Positions 28,201 to 38,864 of a stretch of DNA of 64,000 nucleotides are shown here, piece by piece. Position 1 is the stretch's first letter, and each line of letters opens with the position of its first letter. The notes below the pieces were generated by a model. It worked only from the letters and a program-made list of their open reading frames with translations, made no database searches and was not told where the DNA came from. The stretch is from Mycobacteroides abscessus ATCC 19977 (GTDB lineage Bacteria > Actinomycetota > Actinomycetes > Mycobacteriales > Mycobacteriaceae). The stretch is from the NCBI RefSeq assembly GCF_000069185.1, contig NC_010397.1, forward strand, positions 4,464,001-4,528,000. Reading direction: 5' to 3'. A program made the position numbers and the translations under genes.

Positions 28201-29145
28201 ATGAACGAGCAGCTTGTGCGAAGACCAGTGATAGCCGTACAGCACTCGCCTGATTCGGTACCCGAGCGTCTCGCCCCGGTGACCGCGGCCGCCGAAGTAC
28301 GCCTTGTGGAATCCGACCGGCTGGCGACGGCACTGCCTGGAGCCGAGGTCTTGTTCGTATACGACTTCCGCTCCTCGGCGCTGCGCGAAACATGGTCTGC
28401 CGCAGACTCGCTGCGCTGGGTTCAGATCGCGTCGACCGGAGTGGATCCGGTCTTGTTCGATGAGTTCGTGGCGAGCGATGTGGTGCTCACCAATTCTCGC
28501 GGCATCTTCGAGCGCCCCATCGCCGAGTACGTGCTGGCACAGATTCTGGCCTTTGCCAAAGATATTCGCCGATCCACCAGGGCGCAGGCCGCGTTGAGCT
28601 GGCGGCACTTCGAATCCGAGAGCATCGAGGGCACTCCGGTCGGAGTACTCGGCACCGGACCGATAGGTCAGGCGATCTCCACCCTCCTCGGGGCAGTAGG
28701 CATGCGAGTAACAGTGCTTGGGCGAGCCGAATCTGCCGACTTGTCTTCGCATGTAGGTGAATTCGAATACCTGGTGCTGGCCGCGCCGCTCACCCCGCAG
28801 ACGCGGGGCATCGTGAATGCCCGCGTGCTCTCCGCTATGCGGCCGACCGCCCGGCTCATCAACGTGGGCCGGGGTGAACTGGTGGGCACCTGGGACCTGG
28901 TGTCGGCACTGAACAGGGGCGGGATCGCGGGCGCCGCGCTGGACGTCACCGATCCCGAACCACTGCCGGTGGGACATCCGTTGTGGCGCACCCCCAACAC
29001 CCACATAACCCCACACAACAGTGGTGACGTGCGTGGTTGGTCCGACCGTCTTCAGGACCAATTCGTCGTCAATTTCGAGCGCTACCTGCGGGGTGAGGAA
29101 CTTCTGAATATCGTCGACAAGAACAGGATGCACCGCCATGCATAA
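28201..29145 (+). CDS. D-2-hydroxyacid dehydrogenase
   Basis: 314 residues. NAD-binding GVLGTGPIGQAIS in the central Rossmann domain; catalytic Arg in LINVGRGELVGTWDLVSAL, and the His in NTHITPHNSG. It interconverts a 2-oxo acid and a D-2-hydroxy acid. Its stop overlaps the amidase start by eight bases. It reads from the divergent promoter with GATTGTTGACAATC. Confidence 0.9.
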   Translation: MNEQLVRRPVIAVQHSPDSVPERLAPVTAAAEVRLVESDRLATALPGAEVLFVYDFRSSALRETWSAADSLRWVQIASTGVDPVLFDEFVASDVVLTNSRGIFERPIAEYVLAQILAFAKDIRRSTRAQAALSWRHFESESIEGTPVGVLGTGPIGQAISTLLGAVGMRVTVLGRAESADLSSHVGEFEYLVLAAPLTPQTRGIVNARVLSAMRPTARLINVGRGELVGTWDLVSALNRGGIAGAALDVTDPEPLPVGHPLWRTPNTHITPHNSGDVRGWSDRLQDQFVVNFERYLRGEELLNIVDKNRMHRHA

Positions 29146-30529
29146 ACCGACCGACCCCACCGAGATGACGGCTCTGGAGCTGGTGGCCGCCTACACCTCG
29201 GGAGAGTTGTCGCCGGTGGAGGCAACGGCGGCGGTGCTATCCCGAATCGCCCAACACGACAGTGCGATCAATGCATATTGCCTCGTCGACGAGGAAGCGG
29301 CACTGGCGGCGGCCACCGAATCCGAGGAGCGCTGGCGCGGCCACTACACCCGCGGACTGCTTGACGGCGTCCCGATTTCGATCAAAGACGTCTTTCTCAC
29401 GCGGAACTGGCCCACCCTGCGCGGCTCCGGGCTCATCGATCCCGACGGGCCATGGGATGTGGATAGTCCCGCCGTACAACGCATCCGCGCCGACGGCATG
29501 GTCATGGTCGGAAAGACCACCACACCCGAATTCGCCTGGAAGGGCGTGACCGACAGTCGCCAGCGCGGAATCACCCACAACCCGGCCGACCCGAGCCGCA
29601 CGGCGGGCGGCTCCTCGGGCGGCAGCGCGGCCGCCGTCGCCGCGGGCATGGCGCCGATGTCCATCGGTACTGACGGCGGAGGCAGCGTCCGGATACCCGC
29701 CAGTTTCTGCGGTGTGGTCGGATTCAAACCCACCCACGGCCGCATTCCGATGTACCCGATCAGCCCTTTCGGCCCGCTCGCACACGGCGGACCCATCACC
29801 CGAACGGTGGAAGACGCTGCGCTGCTTATGGACATCATCAGCCTGCCGGACTATCGCGATCCCACCTCGCTGTCACCCACCCTCACCACCTACCGCTCAC
29901 AGGTGTACCGCGACATGACCGGGTTGGACATCGCCTACTCCCCCACACTCGGGTACGTCGACGTTGATCCAGAGGTCGCCGACTTGGTGGAGAACGCGGT
30001 GAACGCACTCAACGATGCCGGCCTACCGGTCACCCACGCAGACCCCGGCTTCAGCGACCCCATCGACTCGTTCGAAACCCTGTGGGCTGCCGGCGCGGCA
30101 GCCAGCCTGAACAACTACGGTGCCCTGGACGACGTGGGTACGGATATCGATCCCGGACTGGCCCAGATGTGGGATACCGGCGCCGGAGCCTCGGCCACCG
30201 AGTATCTGGCGGCCCGCAACACGTGTGTGCAATTGGGAGTCACCATGGGGGCATTCCACGAGCTGCACAACGTGCTCATCACACCGACTGTCCCGATCCC
30301 CGCCTTCCCGCTGGGCGCCGACGTTCCACCGAACTCCGGCATGCGCTGGTGGGCGCAGTGGACCCCATTCACCTACCCGTTCAATATGACCCAACAACCC
30401 GCGCTGTCCATTCCGGTGGGCAACACCGCGCAGGGGCTGCCTGTCGGCATGCAGATCGTGGGGCCGCGGCACAGCGACGACCTAGTGCTGGCGGTGGGGC
30501 ACTTCGCGGAGCGGGTACTCGCTGGCTAG
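29138..30529 (+). CDS. Amidase-signature-family amidase
   Basis: 463 residues. The Ser-cisSer-Lys triad is visible: Lys in PISIKDVFLT, cis-Ser and Ser in the GGSSGGSAAAVAAGMAP segment, with TDGGGSVRIPASFCGVVGFK following. This family hydrolyses C-N amide bonds and includes GatA, malonamidase and nicotinamidase-like enzymes. No gatB/gatC partner is adjacent, so this is a catabolic amidase. It is coupled to the dehydrogenase upstream. Confidence 0.92.
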   Translation: MHKPTDPTEMTALELVAAYTSGELSPVEATAAVLSRIAQHDSAINAYCLVDEEAALAAATESEERWRGHYTRGLLDGVPISIKDVFLTRNWPTLRGSGLIDPDGPWDVDSPAVQRIRADGMVMVGKTTTPEFAWKGVTDSRQRGITHNPADPSRTAGGSSGGSAAAVAAGMAPMSIGTDGGGSVRIPASFCGVVGFKPTHGRIPMYPISPFGPLAHGGPITRTVEDAALLMDIISLPDYRDPTSLSPTLTTYRSQVYRDMTGLDIAYSPTLGYVDVDPEVADLVENAVNALNDAGLPVTHADPGFSDPIDSFETLWAAGAAASLNNYGALDDVGTDIDPGLAQMWDTGAGASATEYLAARNTCVQLGVTMGAFHELHNVLITPTVPIPAFPLGADVPPNSGMRWWAQWTPFTYPFNMTQQPALSIPVGNTAQGLPVGMQIVGPRHSDDLVLAVGHFAERVLAG

Positions 30530-30564
30530 CCCCCGCTTCAGCCTCGCCGAGATGAGGTATCGCG

Positions 30565-31059
30565 CTATGCCCGCGCGAAGGCCAACTGCTCGCCCTGCAC
30601 TCCGGTGAGCCACAGGTCCTGGCAGGCCGCGGCGATGTCGCTCAAGCCCTCTTCAATGGTCGCGAAGACGTTTCCTGGTACCCAGCCGGCGTCACCGTTG
30701 ATCAATAGATTGTTCCGGCCGTAGAAGATCGCCAGGTCGGTGGCGCCCTGTGCCGAATGTGCTTCCGAGCCGGGCTCGTACCCATAGGCGGGATTACCTA
30801 TTTCCCACGGCTCGAAACCGAAGAAACAGACATCGCCGGGTATCGGCGTGACAGTCGGGTTTTCGCGGCCCGGCGCCGGAAGCAGCGGCGGCAGCAGCGT
30901 ATACACCTCGTTGCGCGCATACTTGGCGTGATAGGCCTGGCCCAGCACCGGCAGCGAATTCCATACCGTGTCACAGGTTCTCGGCGCCTCGGCATCCAGC
31001 AGCCGGGCGCGGCAGGTGACATTCCGCTTGGTCAGCGTGATGGAGATGTGGCGGTCCAT
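30565..31059 (-). CDS. DUF3830 protein (cyclophilin-like fold)
   Basis: 164 residues from the ATG at 31057-31059, which overlaps the aminotransferase stop by four bases. Features are an N-terminal strand with RHISITLTKRNVTCRARL, then CDTVWNSLPVLGQAYHAKYARNE in two joined segments, and PGDVCFFGFEPWEIGNPAYG. DUF3830 proteins have a cyclophilin-like fold and no proven activity that I know of. Its position suggests a hydrolase or small-molecule-binding step of the catabolic cluster. Confidence 0.82.
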   Translation of the reverse strand: MDRHISITLTKRNVTCRARLLDAEAPRTCDTVWNSLPVLGQAYHAKYARNEVYTLLPPLLPAPGRENPTVTPIPGDVCFFGFEPWEIGNPAYGYEPGSEAHSAQGATDLAIFYGRNNLLINGDAGWVPGNVFATIEEGLSDIAAACQDLWLTGVQGEQLAFARA

Positions 31060-32336
31060 CACAGCCCCGCCACCACACTGCTCCAGATACCGAGGGCATC
31101 GGATATCTGATCGGCCGTCACCACCAGCGGCGGAATCATGCGCACCACGTTCATGTGCGGGCCGCACATGAGTAGCAATAGACCGTTCTCGGCGGCTGCT
31201 GCCTGTGCCCGCGCCGCACGTTGCGGTGCCGGTCGGCCATCCTGGCTGAACTCCACGCCAACCATCAGTCCGAGGCCGCGTACGTCCCCATCTATTCCTC
31301 TGTCAGCGGCGATCTTTCGAGCCCCATCCAGAAGTTCCTGGCCCCGCGCACGCGCATTGTCGACGAGGCCCTCCTCGTCGATCACATCGAGAGTGGCCAG
31401 CGCAGCGGCACATGCGACGGCGTTGGCCCCGTAGGTGCCGCCCTGCGAACCCGGCCAGGCACGCCCCATCAACTCGGCGGAGGCAGCGATGCCCGAGATG
31501 GGGAATCCGCTCGCGATTCCCTTGGCCATCACCAGAACATCCGGTGTGACGCCGAAATGCTGGTGCCCGAAGTATTGCCCGGTGCGCCCGAATCCGGTCT
31601 GCACCTCGTCGAGGACCAAGAGGATGCCATGCTCGCGCGCGCGCTCGGCAATGCCGGTGAGGAATTCGGTGTTGGCGGGGATGTAGCCACCCTCGCCGAG
31701 CACCGGCTCGATGACCATCGCCGCGACCTGGCCCGGGGCGGTGGCCGTCGCGAACAGGTAGTCGAGCTCTTGTAGCGCGAACCGTGTGGCCTCGGCCTCG
31801 CTCCAGCCGTACCGATACGCCGTGGGGAAGGGAGCGCTGTATACACCCGCCATCAGTGGACCGATTCCCGATGAGAACCGCGGGCCGGAGGTGGTCATCG
31901 TGGCGGCGGCCAGTGTGCGGCCATGAAATCCGCCCTGGAACACAATGATATTGGGACGTCCGGTGGCCTGACGCGCCAGCCGCACGGCAGCCTCGACGGC
32001 TTCACTGCCGGAGTTGGCGAAAAACAGTGAATTCAGGCTAGGCGGCAGTACCTCGCCGAGGCGCCGCACCAAATTCTGCAGCGGGCGGTGCATCACCGTC
32101 GTGTACTGCCCGTGGATGAGGGTGGCTACCTGCCGCTGCGCGGCCTCGACCACGCGCGGATGGCAATGGCCGGTGCTCACCACACCGATTCCCGCGGTGA
32201 AATCCAGGTATTCGCGGTCTGTTTCGTCGTACAGATAGCAACCCTGGCCTCGCGCCGCCACCACTGGGGTGGCCTGCTTGAGAACGGGTGATAGCGCGGT
32301 TGCGGATGAGCCGCTTGCGCGAAGACCGACAGGCAC
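31059..32336 (-). CDS. Class III PLP-dependent aminotransferase (GabT-like)
   Basis: 425 residues, GTG start at 32334-32336 behind AAGGGA. It shows FTAGIGVVSTGHCHPRVVEA, FFANSGSEAVEAAVRLAR, the PLP Asp in LVLDEVQTGFGRTG, and Lys in DVLVMAKGIASGFP. Such enzymes move an omega-amino group to 2-oxoglutarate or pyruvate, producing a semialdehyde. The adjacent divergent aldehyde dehydrogenase is the natural next step. The promoter contains GATTGTTGACAATC. Confidence 0.94.
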   Translation of the reverse strand: MPVGLRASGSSATALSPVLKQATPVVAARGQGCYLYDETDREYLDFTAGIGVVSTGHCHPRVVEAAQRQVATLIHGQYTTVMHRPLQNLVRRLGEVLPPSLNSLFFANSGSEAVEAAVRLARQATGRPNIIVFQGGFHGRTLAAATMTTSGPRFSSGIGPLMAGVYSAPFPTAYRYGWSEAEATRFALQELDYLFATATAPGQVAAMVIEPVLGEGGYIPANTEFLTGIAERAREHGILLVLDEVQTGFGRTGQYFGHQHFGVTPDVLVMAKGIASGFPISGIAASAELMGRAWPGSQGGTYGANAVACAAALATLDVIDEEGLVDNARARGQELLDGARKIAADRGIDGDVRGLGLMVGVEFSQDGRPAPQRAARAQAAAAENGLLLLMCGPHMNVVRMIPPLVVTADQISDALGIWSSVVAGL

Positions 32337-32371
32337 GGCATCCCTTCCCTTGATCCAGCAGAGCTGTTGTC

Positions 32372-32385
32372 GATTGTTGACAATC
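32372..32385. promoter_or_regulatory. GATTGTTGACAATC operator, copy 2
   Basis: Exact duplicate of the 14-mer at 28108-28121, here between the divergent aminotransferase (start 32336) and aldehyde dehydrogenase (start 32402). The dyad centre lies 24 bases before the dehydrogenase ATG, consistent with repression. Confidence 0.8.
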
Positions 32386-32401
32386 TCCCTAGCATGGTGG
32401 C

Positions 32402-33858
32402 ATGCATCCCGGCACAGTGTCTACCCCCCTGTCGTCCAGCTCGTCGGTGGTCGACAGCGCGCTCACCCACCAGGACCGTCACGAAACCACCTTTCCGGTC
32501 GTCAATCCCGCGACCGAGGAAGTGCTGGCCGACGTAGCCGATCTGGACGGCGCCGCGGCCGTCGCCGCGCTGGACAATGCCGTTGCCGCCCAAAGATCCT
32601 GGGCCGCGACCACACCGCAGCAGCGATCCGATGTGCTGATGCGTGCCTACACCCTGATGATCCAGCGCACTGAGGACCTAGCACTGCTGATGACCCTGGA
32701 GATGGGTAAGCCGCTGCCTGAGTCACGCGGCGAAGTCGCTTATGCGGCAGAGTTTTTCCGCTGGTTCGCGGGCGAGGCCGTGCGCCTGGACGGGAGTGTG
32801 ATGCTGGCACCCGACGGCCAGTCGCGATTGATCGTCACACACCGCCCGGTGGGCCCCTGCCTGCTCATAACCCCGTGGAACTTCCCGCTGGCCATGGGAA
32901 CCCGCAAGATCGGCCCCGCATTGGCCGCGGGCTGCACCTGCCTGGTCAAGCCCGCCGAACAGACACCGCTATCGATGCTCGCCCTGCTGGGCATCCTGCG
33001 CGAGGCGGGTGTCCCCGACGGCGTCGTCTCGGTCATCACCACCGCCGATCCCGGCGCAACCATGGCCCCGCTGCTCGCCGACCCCCGGGTACGCAAGCTC
33101 TCGTTTACCGGGTCCACCGAGGTCGGGCGCTACTTGCTGGCCCAGTGCGCACCCACCGTCAAACGCACCTCGATGGAGCTGGGCGGCAACGCGCCATTCA
33201 TCGTCTTTGACGACGCCGACCCCGAGGAGGCAGCCGCCGGTGCGTTGATCGCAAAGATGCGCAACATCGGCCAGGCGTGCACGGCCGCCAACAGAATCTA
33301 CGTGCAGCGCGGTATCGCCGACGCGTTCACCGAGGCGCTGACCACCAAACTCACGGCACTACGCATGGGCCCCGGCGTGGAGCCGGGGGTCGATGTGGGC
33401 CCGCTGATCGATCCCGATGCCGTGGCCAAGGCCGATCGACTGGTGACGGACGCCCGAAAGCGTGGTGCCACAGTGCGGCTGGGCGGAGAGGTGCCCGACG
33501 GCACCGGCTACTTCTACCCTCCATCGGTGTTGACCGATGTGCCCGACGAGAGCGACATGATGCGCACCGAGATCTTCGCCCCGGTCGCCGCGATAGCGAC
33601 ATTCGAGACCGAGCAGGAGGTGATCACGCGTGCCAATGACTCCGAATTCGGCCTCGTGGCATACCTTTACACCAATGACACGCGGCGCGGTTGGCGCGTG
33701 TCCGAGCAGCTGGAGACGGGCATGGTGGGGCTGAATCGTCCCGTCGTGTCGACGCCCGCCGCGCCGTTCGGCGGCGTCAAGCAGTCCGGGATCGGACGCG
33801 AAGGCGGCTTCGCGGGAATCGAGGAGTTCATGGAGACCAAGTACATCGGCGCGGCGGT

Positions 33859-33862
<4 letters not shown>
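32402..33862 (+). CDS. NAD(P)-dependent aldehyde dehydrogenase (succinate-semialdehyde type)
   Basis: 486 residues. Cofactor and catalytic motifs are LSFTGSTEVGRYL, the general-base Glu in MELGGNAPFIVFDDAD, and nucleophile Cys in NIGQACTAANRIYV. The ending GGVKQSGIGREGGFAGIEEF is typical of GabD-like enzymes. It would oxidise the semialdehyde produced by the divergent aminotransferase to a dicarboxylate. Its stop overlaps the next gene by four bases. The start at 32402 has no strong ribosome site, so the transcript may be nearly leaderless. Confidence 0.94.
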
Positions 33863-34911
<1,049 letters not shown>

Positions 34912-34934
34912 TCTTGAATTAACCGACGACATCA

Positions 34935-34948
34935 GTGACTTGTGTCAC
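34935..34948. promoter_or_regulatory. Crp-like site GTGA-N6-TCAC upstream of succinate dehydrogenase operon
   Basis: AGTGAC (34934-34939) and GTCACT (34944-34949) form a perfect dyad whose core is GTGA-N6-TCAC, the cAMP-receptor-protein consensus used by mycobacterial Crp. It lies 87 bases before the first gene of the sdh operon. Binding is inferred. Confidence 0.65.
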
Positions 34949-35021
34949 TTTCCGTTCGGCTGTACTGGCAAGATGGTTGTCGTAGCCTGTGATCCACGAC
35001 ACCTTCAGCCCAAGGAGTCCG

Positions 35022-35294
35022 ATGTCGACGAAGACGGAGCTCACCGAGCTCAACCAAGCACTTGGCAGCCTGCGCCGCTGTGTCCATTCCCTGCAATCTC
35101 GTTATGGCGACCTCCCGGCCGTGCGCCGCATCGTCAACGACGTGGAGCGGCTGGATATCGATGCCGCCGATCTGGACCTCGCACCGCACGAGCATCGACT
35201 CGCCGGTAACGAGAAGATTCAGATCCCCGACACCGAGTACGACCGGGAGTTCTGGGGCGATATCGACGACGAAGGCGTGGGGGGCTATCGATGA
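35022..35294 (+). CDS. Small conserved protein of the Sdh1 operon (Rv0250c-like)
   Basis: 90 residues from the ATG at 35022, with AAGGAG at 35012-35017. It has an N-terminal helix (LTELNQALGSLRRCVHSLQS) and an acidic C-terminus (DTEYDREFWGDIDDEGVGGY), and no membrane segment. It precedes the succinate dehydrogenase genes in the same order as M. tuberculosis Rv0250c-Rv0247c. Function unknown; a role in assembly or regulation of the complex is a reasonable guess. Confidence 0.85.
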   Translation: MSTKTELTELNQALGSLRRCVHSLQSRYGDLPAVRRIVNDVERLDIDAADLDLAPHEHRLAGNEKIQIPDTEYDREFWGDIDDEGVGGYR

Positions 35295-35322
35295 GCCGCT
35301 CGCGCGAAGAGCAAGGAATCAG

Positions 35323-36132
35323 ATGAGTCAAGCCACCGGGGTCTTCTCGCCTTCGCGTGCCCGCATTCCGGAGCGCACCCTGCGCACCGACAGATGGTGG
35401 CTCGCACCGCTACTCACCAACCTCGGCCTGGCGACGTTCGTCATCTATGCCACTGTGCGGGCTTTCTGGGGTAGTGCCTACTGGGTTCCGCAGTACCACT
35501 ACCTGACGCCGTTCTATTCGCCCTGTGTCAGCACCGCCTGCGCGCCCGGGGCCAGCCACTTTGGCCACTGGGTGGGTGAGCTGCCGTGGTTCATTCCGAT
35601 GGCCTTCATCTCGCTGCCGTTCCTGCTGGCGTTCCGGCTGACCTGCTACTACTACCGCAAGGCGTACTACCGGTCGGTCTGGCAGTCGCCGACGGCGTGC
35701 GCGGTGGCCGAACCCCACGCGAGGTACTCCGGCGAGACCCGGCTGCCGCTGATCATGCAGAACATTCACCGGTACTTCTTCTACGCAGCGGCGATCATCT
35801 CTGTCGTCAACACCTACGACGCCATCGTCGCCTTCCATTCCGAAAAGACCGGCGGTTTCGGATTCGGCATGGGCAACGTGATCCTGGTGACCAACGTCGT
35901 CCTGCTGTGGGTCTACACGCTGTCCTGCCATTCCTGCCGGCACGTCACCGGCGGTCGACTCAAGCACTTTTCCAAACACCCTGTCCGATATTGGATCTGG
36001 ACCCAGGTCAGCAAGCTGAACACCAGACACATGCTGTTCGCCTGGATCACGCTGGGCACTCTGATTCTTACCGACCTGTACATCATGCTCGTGGCCAGCG
36101 GCACCATTTCCGACATGAGATTCGTTGGCTGA
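35323..36132 (+). CDS. Succinate dehydrogenase 1 membrane anchor (Rv0249c-like)
   Basis: 269 residues from the ATG at 35323 (AAGGA just upstream; longer frames are spurious). Five hydrophobic segments, with conserved His residues in LPLIMQNIHRYFFYA and SCHSCRHVTGGRLKHF that could ligate haem. An extracytoplasmic loop holds two Cys (YSPCVSTACAPG). It anchors the flavoprotein and iron-sulfur subunits encoded next and passes electrons to menaquinone. Confidence 0.88.
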   Translation: MSQATGVFSPSRARIPERTLRTDRWWLAPLLTNLGLATFVIYATVRAFWGSAYWVPQYHYLTPFYSPCVSTACAPGASHFGHWVGELPWFIPMAFISLPFLLAFRLTCYYYRKAYYRSVWQSPTACAVAEPHARYSGETRLPLIMQNIHRYFFYAAAIISVVNTYDAIVAFHSEKTGGFGFGMGNVILVTNVVLLWVYTLSCHSCRHVTGGRLKHFSKHPVRYWIWTQVSKLNTRHMLFAWITLGTLILTDLYIMLVASGTISDMRFVG

Positions 36133-36177
36133 CAAGCAAGCTCACATCCATACTCGTAGACAAACTGAGGTTAATTG

Positions 36178-38103
36178 ATGGCTGAACTCGAACGGCACCA
36201 ATACGACGTGGTCGTGATCGGTGCCGGCGGCGCCGGCCTGCGCGCCGTCATCGAGGCGCGCGAGCAGGGCTTCAAGGTCGCGGTGGTCTGCAAATCGCTG
36301 TTCGGCAAGGCGCACACCGTCATGGCCGAGGGCGGCTGCGCGGCGTCGATGGGCAACGCCAACGACAAGGACAGCTGGCAGATACATTTCGGCGACACCA
36401 TGCGTGGTGGCAAGTTCCTGAACAACTGGCGGATGGCCGAGCTGCATGCCAAAGAGGCACCAGACCGAGTCTGGGAGCTGGAGACCTACGGCGCATTGTT
36501 CGACAGGACCAAGGACGGCCGGATCAGCCAGCGCAACTTCGGCGGCCACACCTATCCACGACTGGCGCATGTCGGTGACCGCACTGGCCTGGAGATCATC
36601 CGCACCATGCAGCAGAAGATCGTCTCGCTGCAGCAGGAGGACTTCGCCGAAACCGGCGACTACGAGGCACGCATCAAGATCTTCGCCGAGTGCACCATCA
36701 CCGACCTGCTCTTGGACAGCACGGACGGTGTCTCCAGAATTTCGGGCGCCTTCGGCTATTGGCGGGAAAGCGGCCGTTTCATCTTGTTCGAAGCTCCCGC
36801 GGTGGTTTTGGCGACGGGCGGAATCGGCAAATCGTTCAAGGTCTCGTCGAACTCCTGGGAGTACACCGGGGACGGGCACGCCCTGGCGCTGCGTGCCGGC
36901 GGAACGTTGATCAACATGGAGTTCATCCAGTTCCACCCCACCGGCATGGTCTGGCCGCCTTCGGTCAAGGGCATCCTGGTCACCGAGGGTGTGCGCGGTG
37001 ACGGCGGTGTGCTGAAGAACTCCGAAGGCAAGCGGTTCATGTTCGACTACATCCCTTCGGTGTTCAAGGGACAGTACGCAGAAACCGAGGAAGAAGCCGA
37101 TCAATGGCTCAAGGACAACGATTCCGCACGACGCACCCCTGACCTGCTACCCCGTGATGAGGTCGCCCGAGCCATCAATGCCGAGGTCAAGGCCGGCCGC
37201 GGCACCCCGCACGGCGGGGTGTACCTGGACATCGCCTCACGCATCCCCACCGAGGAGATCAAGAAGCGGCTTCCGTCGATGTATCACCAGTTCAAGGAGC
37301 TGGCCGAGGTCGACATCACCAAGGACGACATGGAAGTCGGCCCGACCTGCCACTACGTGATGGGCGGTATCGAGGTCGATCCTGACAGCGGCGCCGCCAC
37401 CGTGCCGGGCCTGTTCGCGGCGGGCGAATGCTCCGGCGGCATGCACGGATCAAACCGCCTGGGCGGCAACTCCCTTTCCGACCTGCTGGTGTTCGGGCGA
37501 CGGGCCGGCCTGGGTGCCGCCGACTACGTCAAGAGTCTCACCTCACGCCCACAGATCACCGAGGCCGATGTCGACAAGGCCGCCGCGCTGGCGCTGGCTC
37601 CCTTCGGTGACCCCGCGGCCGCCGGCGCCGAGAACCCGTACACCCTGCACACCGACTTGCAGCAGGCGATGAACGACCTGGTCGGCATCATCCGCAAGGA
37701 GGAGGAGGTCGAGCAGGCCCTGGTCAAGCTGAATGAGCTGAAGGAACGCTTCAAACATGTTGCGGTGGAGGGTCATCGGCAGTTCAACCCGGGCTGGCAC
37801 CTAGCGATCGACATGCGCAACATGCTGCTGGTGAGCGAATGCGTGGCCAAGGCAGCGCTACTGCGCACCGAGAGCCGCGGCGGGCACACCCGCGACGACC
37901 ACCCGAACATGGACGCGACCTGGCGCAAGACGCTGCTGGTGTGCAGCACCACCGGGGGCGATCCGGCGGTGCCCGACGTCCTCGTCACACCCGAACCGCA
38001 GCTACCCCTGCGCCCAGATCTGTTGGCACTGTTCGAGATCGGCGAGCTAGAGAAGTACTTCACGCCCGAAGAACTAGCAGAACACCCAGGAAGGAAGTCC
38101 TGA
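36178..38103 (+). CDS. sdhA: Succinate dehydrogenase flavoprotein subunit (Sdh1)
   Basis: 641 residues from the ATG at 36178. FAD-binding VVVIGAGGAGLRAVIEARE; the His of the AHTVMAEGGCAASMG motif is the expected covalent FAD attachment; GGKFLNNWRMAE; the substrate-site segments FIQFHPTGM and GGIEVDPDSGAATVPGLFAAGE; and ESRGGHTRDDHP. It oxidises succinate to fumarate (or the reverse). It is one base before sdhB, in the Rv0248c-type operon. Confidence 0.97.
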   Translation: MAELERHQYDVVVIGAGGAGLRAVIEAREQGFKVAVVCKSLFGKAHTVMAEGGCAASMGNANDKDSWQIHFGDTMRGGKFLNNWRMAELHAKEAPDRVWELETYGALFDRTKDGRISQRNFGGHTYPRLAHVGDRTGLEIIRTMQQKIVSLQQEDFAETGDYEARIKIFAECTITDLLLDSTDGVSRISGAFGYWRESGRFILFEAPAVVLATGGIGKSFKVSSNSWEYTGDGHALALRAGGTLINMEFIQFHPTGMVWPPSVKGILVTEGVRGDGGVLKNSEGKRFMFDYIPSVFKGQYAETEEEADQWLKDNDSARRTPDLLPRDEVARAINAEVKAGRGTPHGGVYLDIASRIPTEEIKKRLPSMYHQFKELAEVDITKDDMEVGPTCHYVMGGIEVDPDSGAATVPGLFAAGECSGGMHGSNRLGGNSLSDLLVFGRRAGLGAADYVKSLTSRPQITEADVDKAAALALAPFGDPAAAGAENPYTLHTDLQQAMNDLVGIIRKEEEVEQALVKLNELKERFKHVAVEGHRQFNPGWHLAIDMRNMLLVSECVAKAALLRTESRGGHTRDDHPNMDATWRKTLLVCSTTGGDPAVPDVLVTPEPQLPLRPDLLALFEIGELEKYFTPEELAEHPGRKS

Positions 38104-38104
38104 C

Positions 38105-38851
38105 GTGAGCTACGACGCACACCTGCGGGTCTGGCGAGGCGACGACGATGGCGGTGAGCTCATCGACTTCACCGTTCCGGTCAGCGAGGGCGAGGTGGTG
38201 CTCGACATCATCCACCGCATTCAGGCCACACAGGCCTCCGACCTGGCGGTGCGCTGGAATTGCAAGGCCGGCAAGTGTGGCTCCTGCTCGGCTGAGATCA
38301 ATGGCCGCCCCCGCCTGATGTGCATGACCCGCATGTCGACGTTCGACGAGTCCGAAACCATCACGGTGACCCCGCTGCGGGCCTTCCCGGTGATCCGCGA
38401 CCTGGTCACCGATGTGTCCTTCAACTACCAAAAGGCCAGGGAGGTCCAGTCATTCACGCCACCCAAGGGCCTCAAGCCCGGTGATTACCGGATGCAGCAG
38501 GAGGACGTGGAGCGTTCCCAGGAGTTCCGCAAGTGCATCGAATGCTTCCTGTGCCAGAACACCTGCCACGCGGTACGTGACCACGAAGAAAACAAGAAGG
38601 CGTTCGCCGGACCGCGGTACCTGATGCGCGTCGCCGAGCTCGAAATGCATCCGCTGGACGTGGCCGATCGACGCGAGGTGGCCCAGGAGGAACTGGGACT
38701 TGGCTATTGCAACATCACCAAATGCTGCACCGAAGTGTGTCCCGAAGGCATTCACATCACCGATAACGCACTGATCCCCATGAAGGAACGCGTCGCCGAT
38801 CGCAAGTACGACCCCATCGTCTGGTTGGGCAACAAGCTGTTTCGCCGTTAA
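38105..38851 (+). CDS. sdhB: Succinate dehydrogenase iron-sulfur subunit (Sdh1)
   Basis: 248 residues, GTG start one base after the sdhA stop, with AGGAAGG upstream. The [2Fe-2S] ligands lie in CKAGKCGSCSAEI and MCMTRM, the [4Fe-4S] cluster in CIECFLCQNTCH, and the [3Fe-4S] region in CNITKCCTEVCPEG. It carries electrons from FAD to the membrane anchor. Confidence 0.97.
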   Translation: MSYDAHLRVWRGDDDGGELIDFTVPVSEGEVVLDIIHRIQATQASDLAVRWNCKAGKCGSCSAEINGRPRLMCMTRMSTFDESETITVTPLRAFPVIRDLVTDVSFNYQKAREVQSFTPPKGLKPGDYRMQQEDVERSQEFRKCIECFLCQNTCHAVRDHEENKKAFAGPRYLMRVAELEMHPLDVADRREVAQEELGLGYCNITKCCTEVCPEGIHITDNALIPMKERVADRKYDPIVWLGNKLFRR

Positions 38852-38864
38852 CCAGGTTGTCGCC

